DNA of 33,893 bases from Nitrosomonadales bacterium (GTDB lineage: Bacteria > Pseudomonadota > Gammaproteobacteria > Burkholderiales > Gallionellaceae), in contig JACREB010000138.1 of the NCBI GenBank assembly GCA_016218475.1, positions 1 to 33,893 on the forward strand. The letters are read 5' to 3'. The position numbers and the translations under genes are program-made. Positions 9,579 through 16,721 of this stretch are shown in pieces. The stretch's first letter is position 1. Each line of letters begins with the position of its first letter. Under the pieces are notes generated by a model. That model was not told where the DNA came from, made no database searches, and saw only the letters and a list, made by a program, of their open reading frames with translations.

Positions 9579-10658
9579 ATGCCGTGGCTGACCCTCACCG
9601 TTGACGCTGACGAGGAACATGCCGAAGCGCTGAGCGAAGCATTGCTGGAGTTCGGCGCGCTGTCGGTGGATTTGCTGGATGCCGATGCGGATACACCGGA
9701 CGAGCAGGCGATTTTCGGCGAACCCGGCGAAGCGCCGCCCCGACGCGGTGCGGTGGAACCGTCTGGTGCGGGAGGGGCGGCTGGGCGGTTGCTCCCGCAA
9801 TCGGCTGGCTTCGCCATAACCAGCGACTTGGCGAGTGTAGTTGACTCGCCTAGTCGAATGGCTAGTGGTTATATCAGTAACGTGTCGCAACTACCGCACG
9901 GCGTGTGGCAACACAACCGTGTAAGCGCATTATTCGATAATGACCGTGATGTGGCGGCAATCTTGCACAAAGCCGCCGGCAGCATCGGCCTGAAGAACCT
10001 CCCCGAGCACCGCATCGAGACACTGGCCGACAACGACTGGGTGCGCCTCACCCAATCGCAGTTCGAGCCGATCCGGATTTCGGCGCGGCTGTGGATCGTG
10101 CCGACCTGGCATGTTCCCGGCGACCCGGATGCCGTCAACATCGTGCTTGATCCCGGCCTGGCATTTGGCACCGGCAGCCACCCCACCACGCGGCTCTGCC
10201 TGCGCTGGCTTGATGACAACCTGCGGGGCGGTGAGAGCGTACTGGATTACGGCTGCGGCTCCGGCATCCTCGCCATTGCCACAATCAAACTGGGGGCTGC
10301 ACGCGCCACCGGTGTTGATGTAGACTCGCAGGCTGTGACCGCCAGCCGCGATAACGCCGCCGCGAACCGGGTCGAAAACGTACAGTTTTACCAACCCGAC
10401 AACGCGCCGCAAGGCAGCGCCGAAAAACTTTTGGCCGTGTACCCGTACGATCTGGTGGTGGCGAATATTTTGACCAACCCTCTGCGCATGCTCGCCCCGT
10501 TGCTGGCAGGTGCGACGCGGCAAGGCGGGCAAATCGTGCTATCGGGAATCCTTGAGGAGCAGGCGCAAGACGTGATGGACATATACCGGCAATGGTTCGG
10601 CCTGAACACTCCGGTTTTTGAGGAGGGATGGGCATGTCTGTCCGGACGGAAGCGTTAA
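9579..10658 (+). CDS. prmA: Ribosomal protein L11 methyltransferase with in-frame repeat insertion
   Basis: PrmA trimethylates ribosomal protein L11. The N-terminal substrate domain begins MPWLTLTVDADEEHAEALSEALLE. The catalytic domain shows GLAFGTGSHPTT, SAM motif I (LDYGCGSGILAIA) and the NILTNPL active-site loop. At 359 residues it is about 50 longer than the usual length of about 300. The excess is codons 55-103 (9741-9887), an 87-bp palindromic element with a 60-bp element nested in it, both multiples of three. It falls in the N-terminal domain between FGEPGE and the WQHNRV segment, away from the catalytic site. The frame is open, so a functional enzyme with an extra surface loop is likely; protein data would be needed to show it. 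Confidence 0.93.
   Translation: MPWLTLTVDADEEHAEALSEALLEFGALSVDLLDADADTPDEQAIFGEPGEAPPRRGAVEPSGAGGAAGRLLPQSAGFAITSDLASVVDSPSRMASGYISNVSQLPHGVWQHNRVSALFDNDRDVAAILHKAAGSIGLKNLPEHRIETLADNDWVRLTQSQFEPIRISARLWIVPTWHVPGDPDAVNIVLDPGLAFGTGSHPTTRLCLRWLDDNLRGGESVLDYGCGSGILAIATIKLGAARATGVDVDSQAVTASRDNAAANRVENVQFYQPDNAPQGSAEKLLAVYPYDLVVANILTNPLRMLAPLLAGATRQGGQIVLSGILEEQAQDVMDIYRQWFGLNTPVFEEGWACLSGRKR
9741..9887 (+). repeat. 87-bp palindromic element (copy 1, in prmA) interrupted by a 60-bp element
   Basis: The ends are CGACGCG (9741) and CGTGTCG (9887). A core stem TGCGGGAG/CTCCCGCA surrounds a 17-nt loop. Compared with the copies at 32476-32562 and 22818-22905, the segment 9816-9875 is extra and splits the right arm between GCC and AGTAACGTGTCG. 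The element begins exactly on a codon boundary and reads RRGAVEPSGAG...LLPQSAGFA...SNVS, closely matching the ABC-exporter copy. Confidence 0.9.
9816..9875 (+). repeat. 60-bp nested hairpin element (copy 1, in prmA)
   Basis: Outer arms ATAACCA/TGGTTAT, middle arms CGACT/AGTCG and inner arms GGCGAGT/ACTCGCC form one long hairpin with a bulge (AATGGCTAG). The other copy is at 27241-27300. Here it adds exactly 20 codons (80-99 of prmA) without a stop. Confidence 0.88.
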
Positions 10659-10724
10659 ATGGTATCGCCATGAACCCAGACAATTTATTATTCCATTTCT
10701 CCTTCAATAGAAAAATAATAATCA

Positions 10725-10775
10725 GTAGGTCGGGCTCTGCCCGACATTTATATCGGCGGGTAGAACCCGCCCTAC
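10725..10775. repeat. GTAGG...CCTAC double-hairpin repeat
   Basis: Outer arms GTAGG/CCTAC enclose two hairpins, TCGGGC-TCT-GCCCGA and GGCGGGT-AGA-ACCCGCC. It lies after the prmA stop. It resembles the GTAGGGTGGGC repeats at 23470, 27192 and 33687. With no T-tract it is not a standard terminator, though it could protect the 3' end of the mRNA. Confidence 0.7.
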
Positions 10776-10835
10776 AATATTGCTCTATTGATATAGAATT
10801 AAAATCAGACGTAATTCGTGTGATGACGGCGCATT

Positions 10836-10856
10836 CCCCCCTTTGTGAAAGGGGGG
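10836..10856. repeat. CCCCCCTTT/AAAGGGGGG hairpin
   Basis: A 9-bp perfect stem around GTG in the 262-bp gap between prmA and the DUF3426 gene. No coding sequence is supported in that gap; this hairpin and the repeat at 10725 are all I see there. Confidence 0.6.
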
Positions 10857-10920
10857 GGTGGGTTGAATTTCCCCACGCGTCATTTGGGAGATTATTTGGG
10901 ACGAATTTAGAGAGAGCGCC

Positions 10921-11931
10921 ATGAGCGGAACGACACTCTGCCCGCACTGCGACACGCGCTTCAAGATCGCCGAGCCGCAACTGGAAGCGCATCACGGCAT
11001 GGTGCGTTGCGGGAGTTGCCTGAAAGCCTTCGACGCCCGCCCCAGCTTCGTTCCAGATCAGCCCAGCCCGCAGCTTGAATTGCCGATACCGGATGAGTCA
11101 GGCTCTGCTGAAGAAACCGATTTGAAAGAAGCAATTCAGACTGCCGGTGAAGCTGATGCTGCGGAAACCGTGCCCCCGGAAGCACCGGGTACGGAAATCC
11201 AAAGCACGGAAGCACAGAGCGCGGAAGCACAGAGCGCGGAAGTCACGCACCTTGAAACCCTGCCCCCTGAAACCCCTCATGGTGAAACACCCGATTCCAG
11301 CCAGCCCGGTACTGCTCACGCCGAACAGGATGGCGATGCTTCTCCAACTGGTCGGCAACCTTCAAAGGTTGTCGTTTTACACCCTAGGACGCTGGCCGAG
11401 CAAGTCGTCATCGTGCGAGATGAGAATATCAGCGAGCCGAAACCCGAATATCGCCGCTGGCCGTGGGTGGTCGCTTCCGTTCTGCTTGTTCTGCTGATGT
11501 TCGCACAAGCTGTCTATTTTTTTCGCAGCGACCTCGCCGCGCGCCTGCCCGGCTTGAAACCGGCACTCATGGTCTATTGTCGGGTGCTCAGGTGCAGCGT
11601 GCCGCTACAGCAAAGAACAGACTTGATGGGCATCGAGTCCTCCGACCTCGAAACCGAACCAGAGCATGAAAACCAGATTACCCTGAACGCCCTGCTGCGC
11701 AACCGCGCATCGTACCCGCAGGCATTTCCAAATCTTGAGCTCACGCTCAACGACACGCAGGACAAGCCGGTGGCGCGACGCATATTCAAGCCGAAAGATT
11801 ATCTGCCGCCGCAGGAAAGCGAACAGACCGGCCTGTTGCCCGATCATGAACTCATCGTCAAGCTGTACCTCAATACAGCCGACCTCAGGCCGACCGGTTA
11901 TCGCCTGGTGCTGTTTTATCCCCGGCAGTAG
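10921..11931 (+). CDS. Zinc-ribbon, DUF3426 membrane protein
   Basis: The 336-residue protein starts with an MJ0042-type zinc ribbon: [10 protein letters not shown] and, after about 20 residues, [10 protein letters not shown], giving two CxxC pairs (residues 7-10 and about 30-33). An acidic, Pro/Glu/Thr-rich linker follows (about 45-145) with short tandem repeats of the type [11 protein letters not shown]. Next is one membrane helix near residues 180-197 ([20 protein letters not shown]), then a C-terminal DUF3426 domain that would sit in the periplasm. The family's function is unknown to me; it is commonly found next to prmA in betaproteobacteria. The ATG at 10921 follows GAGAGAG. Its 3' end overlaps the convergent plsY by 47 bp. 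Confidence 0.88.
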   Translation: MSGTTLCPHCDTRFKIAEPQLEAHHGMVRCGSCLKAFDARPSFVPDQPSPQLELPIPDESGSAEETDLKEAIQTAGEADAAETVPPEAPGTEIQSTEAQSAEAQSAEVTHLETLPPETPHGETPDSSQPGTAHAEQDGDASPTGRQPSKVVVLHPRTLAEQVVIVRDENISEPKPEYRRWPWVVASVLLVLLMFAQAVYFFRSDLAARLPGLKPALMVYCRVLRCSVPLQQRTDLMGIESSDLETEPEHENQITLNALLRNRASYPQAFPNLELTLNDTQDKPVARRIFKPKDYLPPQESEQTGLLPDHELIVKLYLNTADLRPTGYRLVLFYPRQ

Positions 11932-12532
11932 TATCGCGTTTGCCGATTCGTGCCTCTTTTCCAGCCAGCAGATTCCGAATATTTTTCTTGTGCCGCCAGA
12001 TCAACAGCATCGCCAGAATGCCTGACGCAAGCGCCCACTCACGCGGCAAGCCAAGCAGTACCGCGTAAACCGGCACGATGACGGCAGCGGTCAACGCGGC
12101 CAGCGACGAAATGCGGAAAAGCGCAGCCATCAGCATCCAAGTCGCCAGTGCGCTCAGACCTAGCCAGACATTCAGCGCCAGCAACACACCCAGCGCCGTC
12201 GCCACGCCCTTGCCACCCTTGAAGCGCAGGAACACCGGGAACACGTGACCGAGGAATACCGCCAGCGTCACCGCCGCAACCAGCAGCACTCCTTGCTCAT
12301 CGCGCCCGGTGAATTGCATCGCGACAAACACCGCCAGCCAGCCCTTGGCAGCGTCGCCGAGCAGCGTCAGCACCGCCGCCGCCTTCTTGCCGCTACGCAG
12401 CACGTTGGTCGCGCCGGGATTGCCGGAACCGTAACTGCGCGGATCGGGCAAGCCGAACGCCTTGCTCATCAGCACCGCGAACGAAACCGAACCCAGCAGG
12501 TAGGCGGCGACTATAAAAACTATGGTCAACAT
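11885..12532 (-). CDS. plsY: Glycerol-3-phosphate acyltransferase PlsY
   Basis: PlsY transfers acyl groups from acyl-phosphate to glycerol 3-phosphate, the first step of phospholipid synthesis. The 215-residue inner-membrane protein has about five helices and the three conserved cytoplasmic motifs: [12 protein letters not shown] (residues 36-47), [18 protein letters not shown] (near 95-112) and a third loop around [13 protein letters not shown]. It carries a C-terminal tail of about 20 polar residues that overlaps the 3' end of the DUF3426 gene. It diverges from folB across an 87-bp gap, a pairing also known in E. coli (ygiH/folB). Confidence 0.95.
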   Translation of the reverse strand: MLTIVFIVAAYLLGSVSFAVLMSKAFGLPDPRSYGSGNPGATNVLRSGKKAAAVLTLLGDAAKGWLAVFVAMQFTGRDEQGVLLVAAVTLAVFLGHVFPVFLRFKGGKGVATALGVLLALNVWLGLSALATWMLMAALFRISSLAALTAAVIVPVYAVLLGLPREWALASGILAMLLIWRHKKNIRNLLAGKEARIGKRDTTAGDKTAPGDNRSA

Positions 12533-12619
12533 CGGGAATGCCTTAGAATTCGACAGGCACGAATTCTACGCGAATCGCCACTTGGCCACCAACCGGCAAA
12601 AACTCAACCAGCGAAACTC

Positions 12620-12976
12620 ATGGACATCATCTTTCTGCGCGAACTCAAGGTCGAAACCCTGATCGGCATCTACGAATGGGAAAAGCGCGTGCCGCAAACC
12701 CTGCAACTCGACCTCGACATCGCCCTGCCCGGCAGCCGTGCCTGCCAGACCGACGACATCAAGGATGCGCTGGATTATGCGGAAGTCGCGCAACACATCC
12801 AGACCGTGCTGAGCGAAGGGCATTTTTCGCTGCTGGAAACCCTGGCCGAACACATCGCCCAGATCATCCTCAAGGACTTCGACGCCCCGTGGGTCAAGGT
12901 CAGTGTCGCCAAGCTGCAGGCGATCAGGAATTGCAAGATGGTGGGGGTTTGTATTGAACGGGGGCAGATTAAGTAA
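12620..12976 (+). CDS. folB: Dihydroneopterin aldolase
   Basis: FolB cleaves dihydroneopterin to 6-hydroxymethyl-dihydropterin in folate synthesis. The 118-residue product starts MDIIFLRELKVETLIGIYEWE; the Glu of the IGIYEWE segment sits where the family binds pterin. It continues with DYAEVAQHI and LLETLAEHIAQIIL and ends in the family's KLQAIRNCKMVGVCIER. A longer upstream frame exists, but it lies antisense to plsY and the family begins at this ATG. Confidence 0.95.
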   Translation: MDIIFLRELKVETLIGIYEWEKRVPQTLQLDLDIALPGSRACQTDDIKDALDYAEVAQHIQTVLSEGHFSLLETLAEHIAQIILKDFDAPWVKVSVAKLQAIRNCKMVGVCIERGQIK

Positions 12977-12987
12977 TCTGGGGTGAC

Positions 12988-13012
12988 CGTTCGCCCTGAG
13001 CTTGTCGAAGGG
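12988..13012. repeat. TTCGCCCTGAGC-TTGTCGAAGGG-type repeat
   Basis: A short dispersed repeat (CCTGAGCTTGTCGAAG) after folB, with related sequences at 23493-23515 and, in pieces, at 25935-26012. It folds weakly through TTCG/CGAA. It is a widespread intergenic repeat style in proteobacteria. Confidence 0.6.
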
Positions 13013-13040
13013 CATAGCTCACTAACATCAAAGTCAACTT

Positions 13041-13059
13041 CGCCGGGCTACCCCCGGCG
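13041..13059 (+). terminator. Candidate terminator after folB
   Basis: CGCCGGG-CTACC-CCCGGCG is a perfect 7-bp stem, followed on the plus strand by TGTTGCTTTTGTTT. The T-tract begins several bases after the stem and is interrupted, so this is only a candidate. It stands between folB and the convergent higA. Confidence 0.4.
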
Positions 13060-13090
13060 GTGTTGCTTTTGTTTAGGCGCAGCGCAAAGG

Positions 13091-13492
13091 CTACAAAAAC
13101 ATCGCCGCCGAAACTCCAAATCTCGCTGCCAACGCCTTGGCCTGGCGAGCATTGAAATCGCGCCGCCCGGACAGCAATTCTGACACTGCACCTTGGCTGC
13201 CCAGCTCGGGCAGATCAATCTGGCGCAAGCTATCCCGCTGCATCAGGTAACGCAAGATCTCGGCTCCGGTCGCTCTTGGCGGCATTTTGTCTTTGGCTTC
13301 GTATTCGGCAATCAACTCCCCCAGATATTCCGCCAGCCGGGCGAGCGGGTGGTTTTCGTTTGCACCGCCCGCATCGAGAGCCGCATCGAGCGCTTCGACC
13401 AGAGCGGCATATTCTTTCGCATTGCGCGCCGGTTGCAGCAGTGGCGCGACATAGCTCCAGTGTTGTATGGCTGCCTTAAGTCGTGCGTTCAT
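13091..13492 (-). CDS. higA: HigA-type antitoxin (HTH transcriptional regulator)
   Basis: The 133-residue product has an Ala-rich helical N-terminal half (ARNAKEYAALVEALDAALDAG) and a C-terminal XRE-like helix-turn-helix (LRQIDLPELGSQGAVSELLSGRRDFNARQ, near residues 92-120). This arrangement is typical of the longer HigA family paired with HigB_toxin-family proteins. It should neutralise HigB by direct binding and repress the shared promoter. It overlaps the end of higB by 4 bp and is downstream of it, the toxin-first order that defines higBA loci. Confidence 0.88.
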   Translation of the reverse strand: MNARLKAAIQHWSYVAPLLQPARNAKEYAALVEALDAALDAGGANENHPLARLAEYLGELIAEYEAKDKMPPRATGAEILRYLMQRDSLRQIDLPELGSQGAVSELLSGRRDFNARQAKALAARFGVSAAMFL

Positions 13493-13773
13493 TTCCAGCC
13501 TCCTCCGTCATATTCCTTGTGCGTCAAGACTGCCCGGATAAACACTCGCCCCGTGTTGAAGTGAATCGCGGCAATCAGGCGCAGTTTGTTTCCTCCGATG
13601 TCGAACACGAATACATCGCCCACTTTATCGGTGCTGGGAAAGAGCATTCGCAATTCTGCAAAATTGCGCCACCCGGCTTTTTTGCAAAGGCGATACCACT
13701 GATCCAGCGCACTGGCGCACTGCGGATGCGCCTTCTGTGCCGCCACAATCCGGCGATGGGTGATGATGTGCAT
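13489..13773 (-). CDS. higB: HigB-type toxin (mRNA interferase)
   Basis: A 94-residue RelE-superfamily toxin of the HigB_toxin family: ribosome-associated mRNA cleavage is the family activity. Recognisable features are MHIITHRRI at the start, ALDQWYRLCKKAGWRNFAEL in the middle, the DKVGDVFVFDIGGNKLRL strand segment with the basic residue used in catalysis, and AAIHFNTGRVFIRAVLTHKEYD at the end. No Shine-Dalgarno sequence precedes the ATG; a perfect -10-like TATAAT lies only 7 bases upstream, so the mRNA may be leaderless. Length and order fit an intact module. Confidence 0.9.
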   Translation of the reverse strand: MHIITHRRIVAAQKAHPQCASALDQWYRLCKKAGWRNFAELRMLFPSTDKVGDVFVFDIGGNKLRLIAAIHFNTGRVFIRAVLTHKEYDGGGWK

Positions 13774-13780
13774 ATAAATA

Positions 13781-13801
13781 ATTATATCTCAAAAAGAGAT
13801 A
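13781..13801 (-). promoter_or_regulatory. Putative higBA promoter/operator
   Basis: On the minus strand TATAAT (13786-13781) overlaps the perfect inverted repeat TATCTC-N5-GAGATA (13785-13801). An inverted repeat overlapping the -10 element of a toxin-antitoxin operon is the expected place for autorepression by HigA. The -35 region is poor, as is common for regulated promoters. Binding is inferred. Confidence 0.55.
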
Positions 13802-13809
13802 CGGCGACA

Positions 13810-14703
13810 TTACCCCCTCGGATGATGCTTCGCATGCAACTGCTTCAACCTCTCACGCGCCACATGCGTGTAAATCTGCGTGGTGGAAATATCCGCATGT
13901 CCCAATAACATCTGCACCACGCGCAAGTCCGCCCCGTGATTCAGCAGGTGCGTGGCGAAGGCATGGCGAAGGGTGTGCGGCGACATCGGTTTGTTCAGCC
14001 CGCCTGTTCTGGCGTGTTTCTTGATCAAATACCAGAACATCTGCCGCGTCATGCCTTCGCCTTTGGCGGTGACGAACAGCGCGTCGCTGACCTGCTTGCC
14101 GAGCAATACGCCGCGCCCGTCCGTGAGATAGCGGCGCAGCCAGTCCAGCGCTTCTTCGCCGAGCGGCACGAGCCGCTCCTTGCTGCCCTTGCCCATCACG
14201 CGCACCACGCCCATGTCCATGCTCACCTGGGTGATGCGCAGCGTCACCAGCTCCGATACGCGCAGGCCGGTGGCGTACAGCACCTCGAACATGGTGCGGG
14301 CGCGCAAGCCGAGCGGGGTCTGGGTGTCAGGCGCGTCGAGCAACCGCTCGACATCCTGTTCGGTGAGGCTCCCGGGCAGGTTGCGCGGCAGCTTGGGCGT
14401 GTCGATCTGCAAGGTGGGATCGGTGGTGATCTTGCCTTGCCGCAACAGATAGCGAAACAGGCGCTTGAGGCTGGAGATGGCGCGCCCGGTGCTGCTCGGC
14501 TTGGCTTTCTGGGTATACAAATAACCGAGATAGCCCTGTATGTCGGCATGCGTGGTTTGCTGGATAGAGGCGTCGCGCTGCTTTTCCAGCCAGAGCGCGA
14601 ACTTGGCGAGGTCGCGCCGGTAGCTGTCCAGCGTGTTGCGCGACAGGCCATCTTCCAGCCACAGGTTGTCGCAGAATTCGTCGAGGAGGTCGGCGTTGTT
14701 CAT
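13810..14703 (-). CDS. xerD: Site-specific tyrosine recombinase XerD
   Basis: XerD, with XerC, resolves chromosome dimers at dif. The 297-residue protein matches the family length. It has the N-terminal SAM-like DNA-binding domain (FCDNLWLEDGLSRNTLDSYRRDL) and a catalytic domain with ATGLRVSE (first catalytic Arg), SPHTLRHAFATHLL (HxxR) and LGHADISTTQIYTHV with the nucleophile Tyr278. The start codon at 14703 lies on the edge of a 100-bp repeat whose AGGGGAGAGGGG arm is the only Shine-Dalgarno-like sequence. ogt lies directly upstream on the same strand. Confidence 0.95.
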   Translation of the reverse strand: MNNADLLDEFCDNLWLEDGLSRNTLDSYRRDLAKFALWLEKQRDASIQQTTHADIQGYLGYLYTQKAKPSSTGRAISSLKRLFRYLLRQGKITTDPTLQIDTPKLPRNLPGSLTEQDVERLLDAPDTQTPLGLRARTMFEVLYATGLRVSELVTLRITQVSMDMGVVRVMGKGSKERLVPLGEEALDWLRRYLTDGRGVLLGKQVSDALFVTAKGEGMTRQMFWYLIKKHARTGGLNKPMSPHTLRHAFATHLLNHGADLRVVQMLLGHADISTTQIYTHVARERLKQLHAKHHPRG

Positions 14704-14801
14704 CCCCCTCTCCCCTACCCCTCTCCGTGCGTGGTTGTTGCCGCTTCAGCGGCCTTACAACCACGGCCTACTCCTTGCGGGTGCACGAGGGGAGAGGGGA
14801 T
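14702..14801. repeat. 100-bp palindromic repeat joining ogt and xerD
   Basis: The ends CCCCTCTCCCCT (14705-14716) and AGGGGAGAGGGG (14788-14799) are perfect complements. The interior adds GTGGTTGT/ACAACCAC arms and a GCCGCT/AGCGGC hairpin. Read on the minus strand it encodes the last 28 codons of ogt and then provides the ribosome-binding site of xerD. It belongs to the CCCTCTCCC family. Confidence 0.85.
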
Positions 14802-15260
14802 GGCATGTTCATGCGCCAGCAGCCAGCGCTTGATGTCCAGATGTGTACCGCTCGTGTGGCGGGCAAAGCCGCCCAGGCCGCCCTTGCCTACTATGCGATG
14901 GCAAGGGATGATGATGGGAATGGGGTTTGCGCCACAGGCTTGCCCGACGGCTTGCGCGCAGGATTTCAGCTCTGAGGCCAGTTCGCCATAGCTGCGCGTC
15001 TGGCCGCGCGGGATCGCCTGCATGGCTTGCCAGACTTTTTTCTGGTGCGGGGTTCCGTTCAATTCGAGAGGCACGGAAAACTGCGCGTCGGGTTTTTTTA
15101 GATAATGTAGCAATTGTTCGCACACGGTTTGGGCAAACGCATTGGTGGCACGCTGCGGTTTTTCACTCGCAGGCAGGAAGTCGATGCCGGTCAGCGCATC
15201 GACGGTGCAGCGGATGCCGAGCACGCCAAACGGGGTGGATAGTTTTGCCTGGTAGTCCAT
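14715..15260 (-). CDS. ogt: Methylated-DNA--[protein]-cysteine S-methyltransferase, repeat-extended C-terminus
   Basis: This suicide repair enzyme moves alkyl groups from O6-methylguanine to its own Cys. The 181-residue product has FGVLGIRCTVDALTGIDFL in the N-terminal domain and the active-site IIPCHRIVG with Cys120. The DNA-binding segment (VWQAMQAIPRGQTRSYGELA) precedes it. The normal family end is about at KRWLLAHE. The last 28 residues (from about 154) are encoded by the palindromic repeat at 14702-14801, so they are an acquired tail. I chose the ATG at 15260; the upstream frame crosses a terminator hairpin and lacks family similarity. Confidence 0.93.
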   Translation of the reverse strand: MDYQAKLSTPFGVLGIRCTVDALTGIDFLPASEKPQRATNAFAQTVCEQLLHYLKKPDAQFSVPLELNGTPHQKKVWQAMQAIPRGQTRSYGELASELKSCAQAVGQACGANPIPIIIPCHRIVGKGGLGGFARHTSGTHLDIKRWLLAHEHAIPSPLVHPQGVGRGCKAAEAATTTHGEG

Positions 15261-15300
15261 GCCGCGATGATAGCGCACCATGAATAAAAGATGGCAATAA

Positions 15301-15324
15301 AAACGGGAGCCGCGGCTCCCGTTT
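15301..15324 (-). terminator. Terminator after rplS
   Basis: A perfect 24-nt palindrome (AAACGGGAGCCG and CGGCTCCCGTTT). On the minus strand it is followed by TTATTG after the T-rich end, giving a stem of 10 or more bp and a U-run. It lies about 100 bp past the rplS stop and could act in both directions. Confidence 0.85.
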
Positions 15325-15424
15325 TGCCGTGCCGAAAAGCCGTTCCTTATTCGGCGACGCGCGCTGCCAGTTTTTAGTTCCGGCATAACGCATGCTGACG
15401 CAGGCATTAGCCTTCTCTGAAAAC

Positions 15425-15784
15425 TCACCTTGCGGCGAGTTTTTCCTTGATACGCGCCGACTTGCCGGAGCGCTCGCGCAGGAAGTAGAGCTTGGCGCGG
15501 CGCACCGAGCCGCGACGCTTCACTTCGATGCTGGCGATGATCGGCGAATAAGTCTGGAAAGTGCGTTCCACGCCTTCGCCGGCGGAAATTTTGCGCACGA
15601 TGAATGCGGAATTCAACCCGCGGTTGCGCTTGGCAACCACGACACCCTCGAAAGCCTGAACGCGCTTGCGTTCGCCTTCGACCACGTTCACGTTGACAAT
15701 TACGGTGTCGCCGGGCGCGAAAGCCGGGACGGTTTTGCCCAGGCGGGCGATTTCTTCTTTTTCCAATGTTTCGATCAAACTCAC
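15425..15784 (-). CDS. rplS: 50S ribosomal protein L19
   Basis: The 119-residue protein matches L19: [34 protein letters not shown] in the N-terminal half, then [24 protein letters not shown] at the C-terminus. The start is GTG at 15784, with AAGGAG 8 bases upstream. It is last in the rpsP-rimM-trmD-rplS operon but separated from trmD by about 150 bp that hold a dispersed repeat. A strong terminator follows. Confidence 0.97.
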   Translation of the reverse strand: MSLIETLEKEEIARLGKTVPAFAPGDTVIVNVNVVEGERKRVQAFEGVVVAKRNRGLNSAFIVRKISAGEGVERTFQTYSPIIASIEVKRRGSVRRAKLYFLRERSGKSARIKEKLAAR

Positions 15785-15847
15785 TTTACTGCTCCTTTTT
15801 TTTAAGTCTTGTTCCTTCTGCAGGACACCTCTATAAATCCAAACCCC

Positions 15848-15935
15848 GTCGCGATACTGCGTTGCTCAAAAAATTTTATCGCTTACATATAACTCATATG
15901 CCGCGCACTAAAATTTCCTTCGCGCCTTGTCCCGC
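15848..15935. repeat. Dispersed repeat inside the trmD-rplS gap
   Basis: The segment begins GCGATACTGCGTTGCTC, matching GGCGATACTGCGTTGGC at 22769, and contains TACATATAACTCATATG and CGCGCCTTGTC. It looks like the widespread ATACTGCGTTG...GCGCCTTGT repeat family. It separates trmD from rplS within an otherwise tight ribosomal operon. Confidence 0.5.
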
Positions 15936-16721
15936 TTAGGATTTTAAATTTTTAGTGGCGTCCTGAAACGCCGCCAGAAGCCCAGACTCCTCTTTTGTCA
16001 AATCGCGCACGGCCAGCAAATCCGGCCTGCACAACCACGTCCTGCCCAAAGACTGCTGAAGCCGCCAGCGCTGTATCTCGGCATGATTGCCGGACAGCAG
16101 CACCGGGGGCACGGCTTCCGCATTAAACAATTTCGAGTTGGTAAACTGTTCCGGGCGGGTGTAGTGCGGGCAATCCAGCAGGCCCTGCACGAACGAATCC
16201 TGCTCCGCCGATCCGGCATCGCCCAATACTCCGGGCAGTTGCCGCACTACGCTGTCCATCAGCACCATCGCCGCCAACTCGCCACCGGACAACACGTAGT
16301 CGCCGATGGAAATTTCTTCATCCACATACTGGCGGATCAGGCGCTCATCCACGCCTTCATAACGCCCCGCCAGCAGGATCAAGCCTTCCTCCGGCTGTGC
16401 CACCAATTCCTTGACCACCGCATGGGTCAGCAACCTGCCCTGCGGCGACAGATACACCATGCGGCTCTTTTTCACGCCGCTTGCCGCCTGCCGCTGCCTG
16501 GCCGCGCTGATCGCGCCTGCCAGCGGCTCCGCCAGCATCACCATTCCGGGGCCGCCGCCGTAGGGGCGGTCGTCGATGGTGCGGTAATTGTCCGTGGTGA
16601 AATCGCGCGGATTCCACGTATGTAAAACAAAACTGCCCTGTTCTGCCGCACGCCGCGTGATGCCGTATTGCGTCAGCGCATCGAACATTTGCGGAAATAA
16701 CGTGATGACATCGAAGATCAT
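15936..16721 (-). CDS. trmD: tRNA (guanine(37)-N1)-methyltransferase
   Basis: TrmD makes m1G37 next to the anticodon, which prevents frameshifting. The 261-residue SPOUT-class enzyme shows [13 protein letters not shown] at the start, [26 protein letters not shown] and the knot loop [12 protein letters not shown]. The ATG at 16721 overlaps the rimM stop (ATGA), so the two are translationally coupled. The C-terminal domain is complete, ending in a Lys/Asn-rich tail. Confidence 0.97.
   Translation of the reverse strand: MIFDVITLFPQMFDALTQYGITRRAAEQGSFVLHTWNPRDFTTDNYRTIDDRPYGGGPGMVMLAEPLAGAISAARQRQAASGVKKSRMVYLSPQGRLLTHAVVKELVAQPEEGLILLAGRYEGVDERLIRQYVDEEISIGDYVLSGGELAAMVLMDSVVRQLPGVLGDAGSAEQDSFVQGLLDCPHYTRPEQFTNSKLFNAEAVPPVLLSGNHAEIQRWRLQQSLGRTWLCRPDLLAVRDLTKEESGLLAAFQDATKNLKS

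Noticed and set aside
10628-10924. Possible small gene of 98 codons between prmA and the DUF3426 gene
   Set aside because: It is made of the prmA end and two hairpin repeats, with no domain and no good start.
12245-12619. Upstream extension of folB by 125 codons
   Set aside because: It lies antisense to plsY; the FolB family starts at the ATG at 12620.
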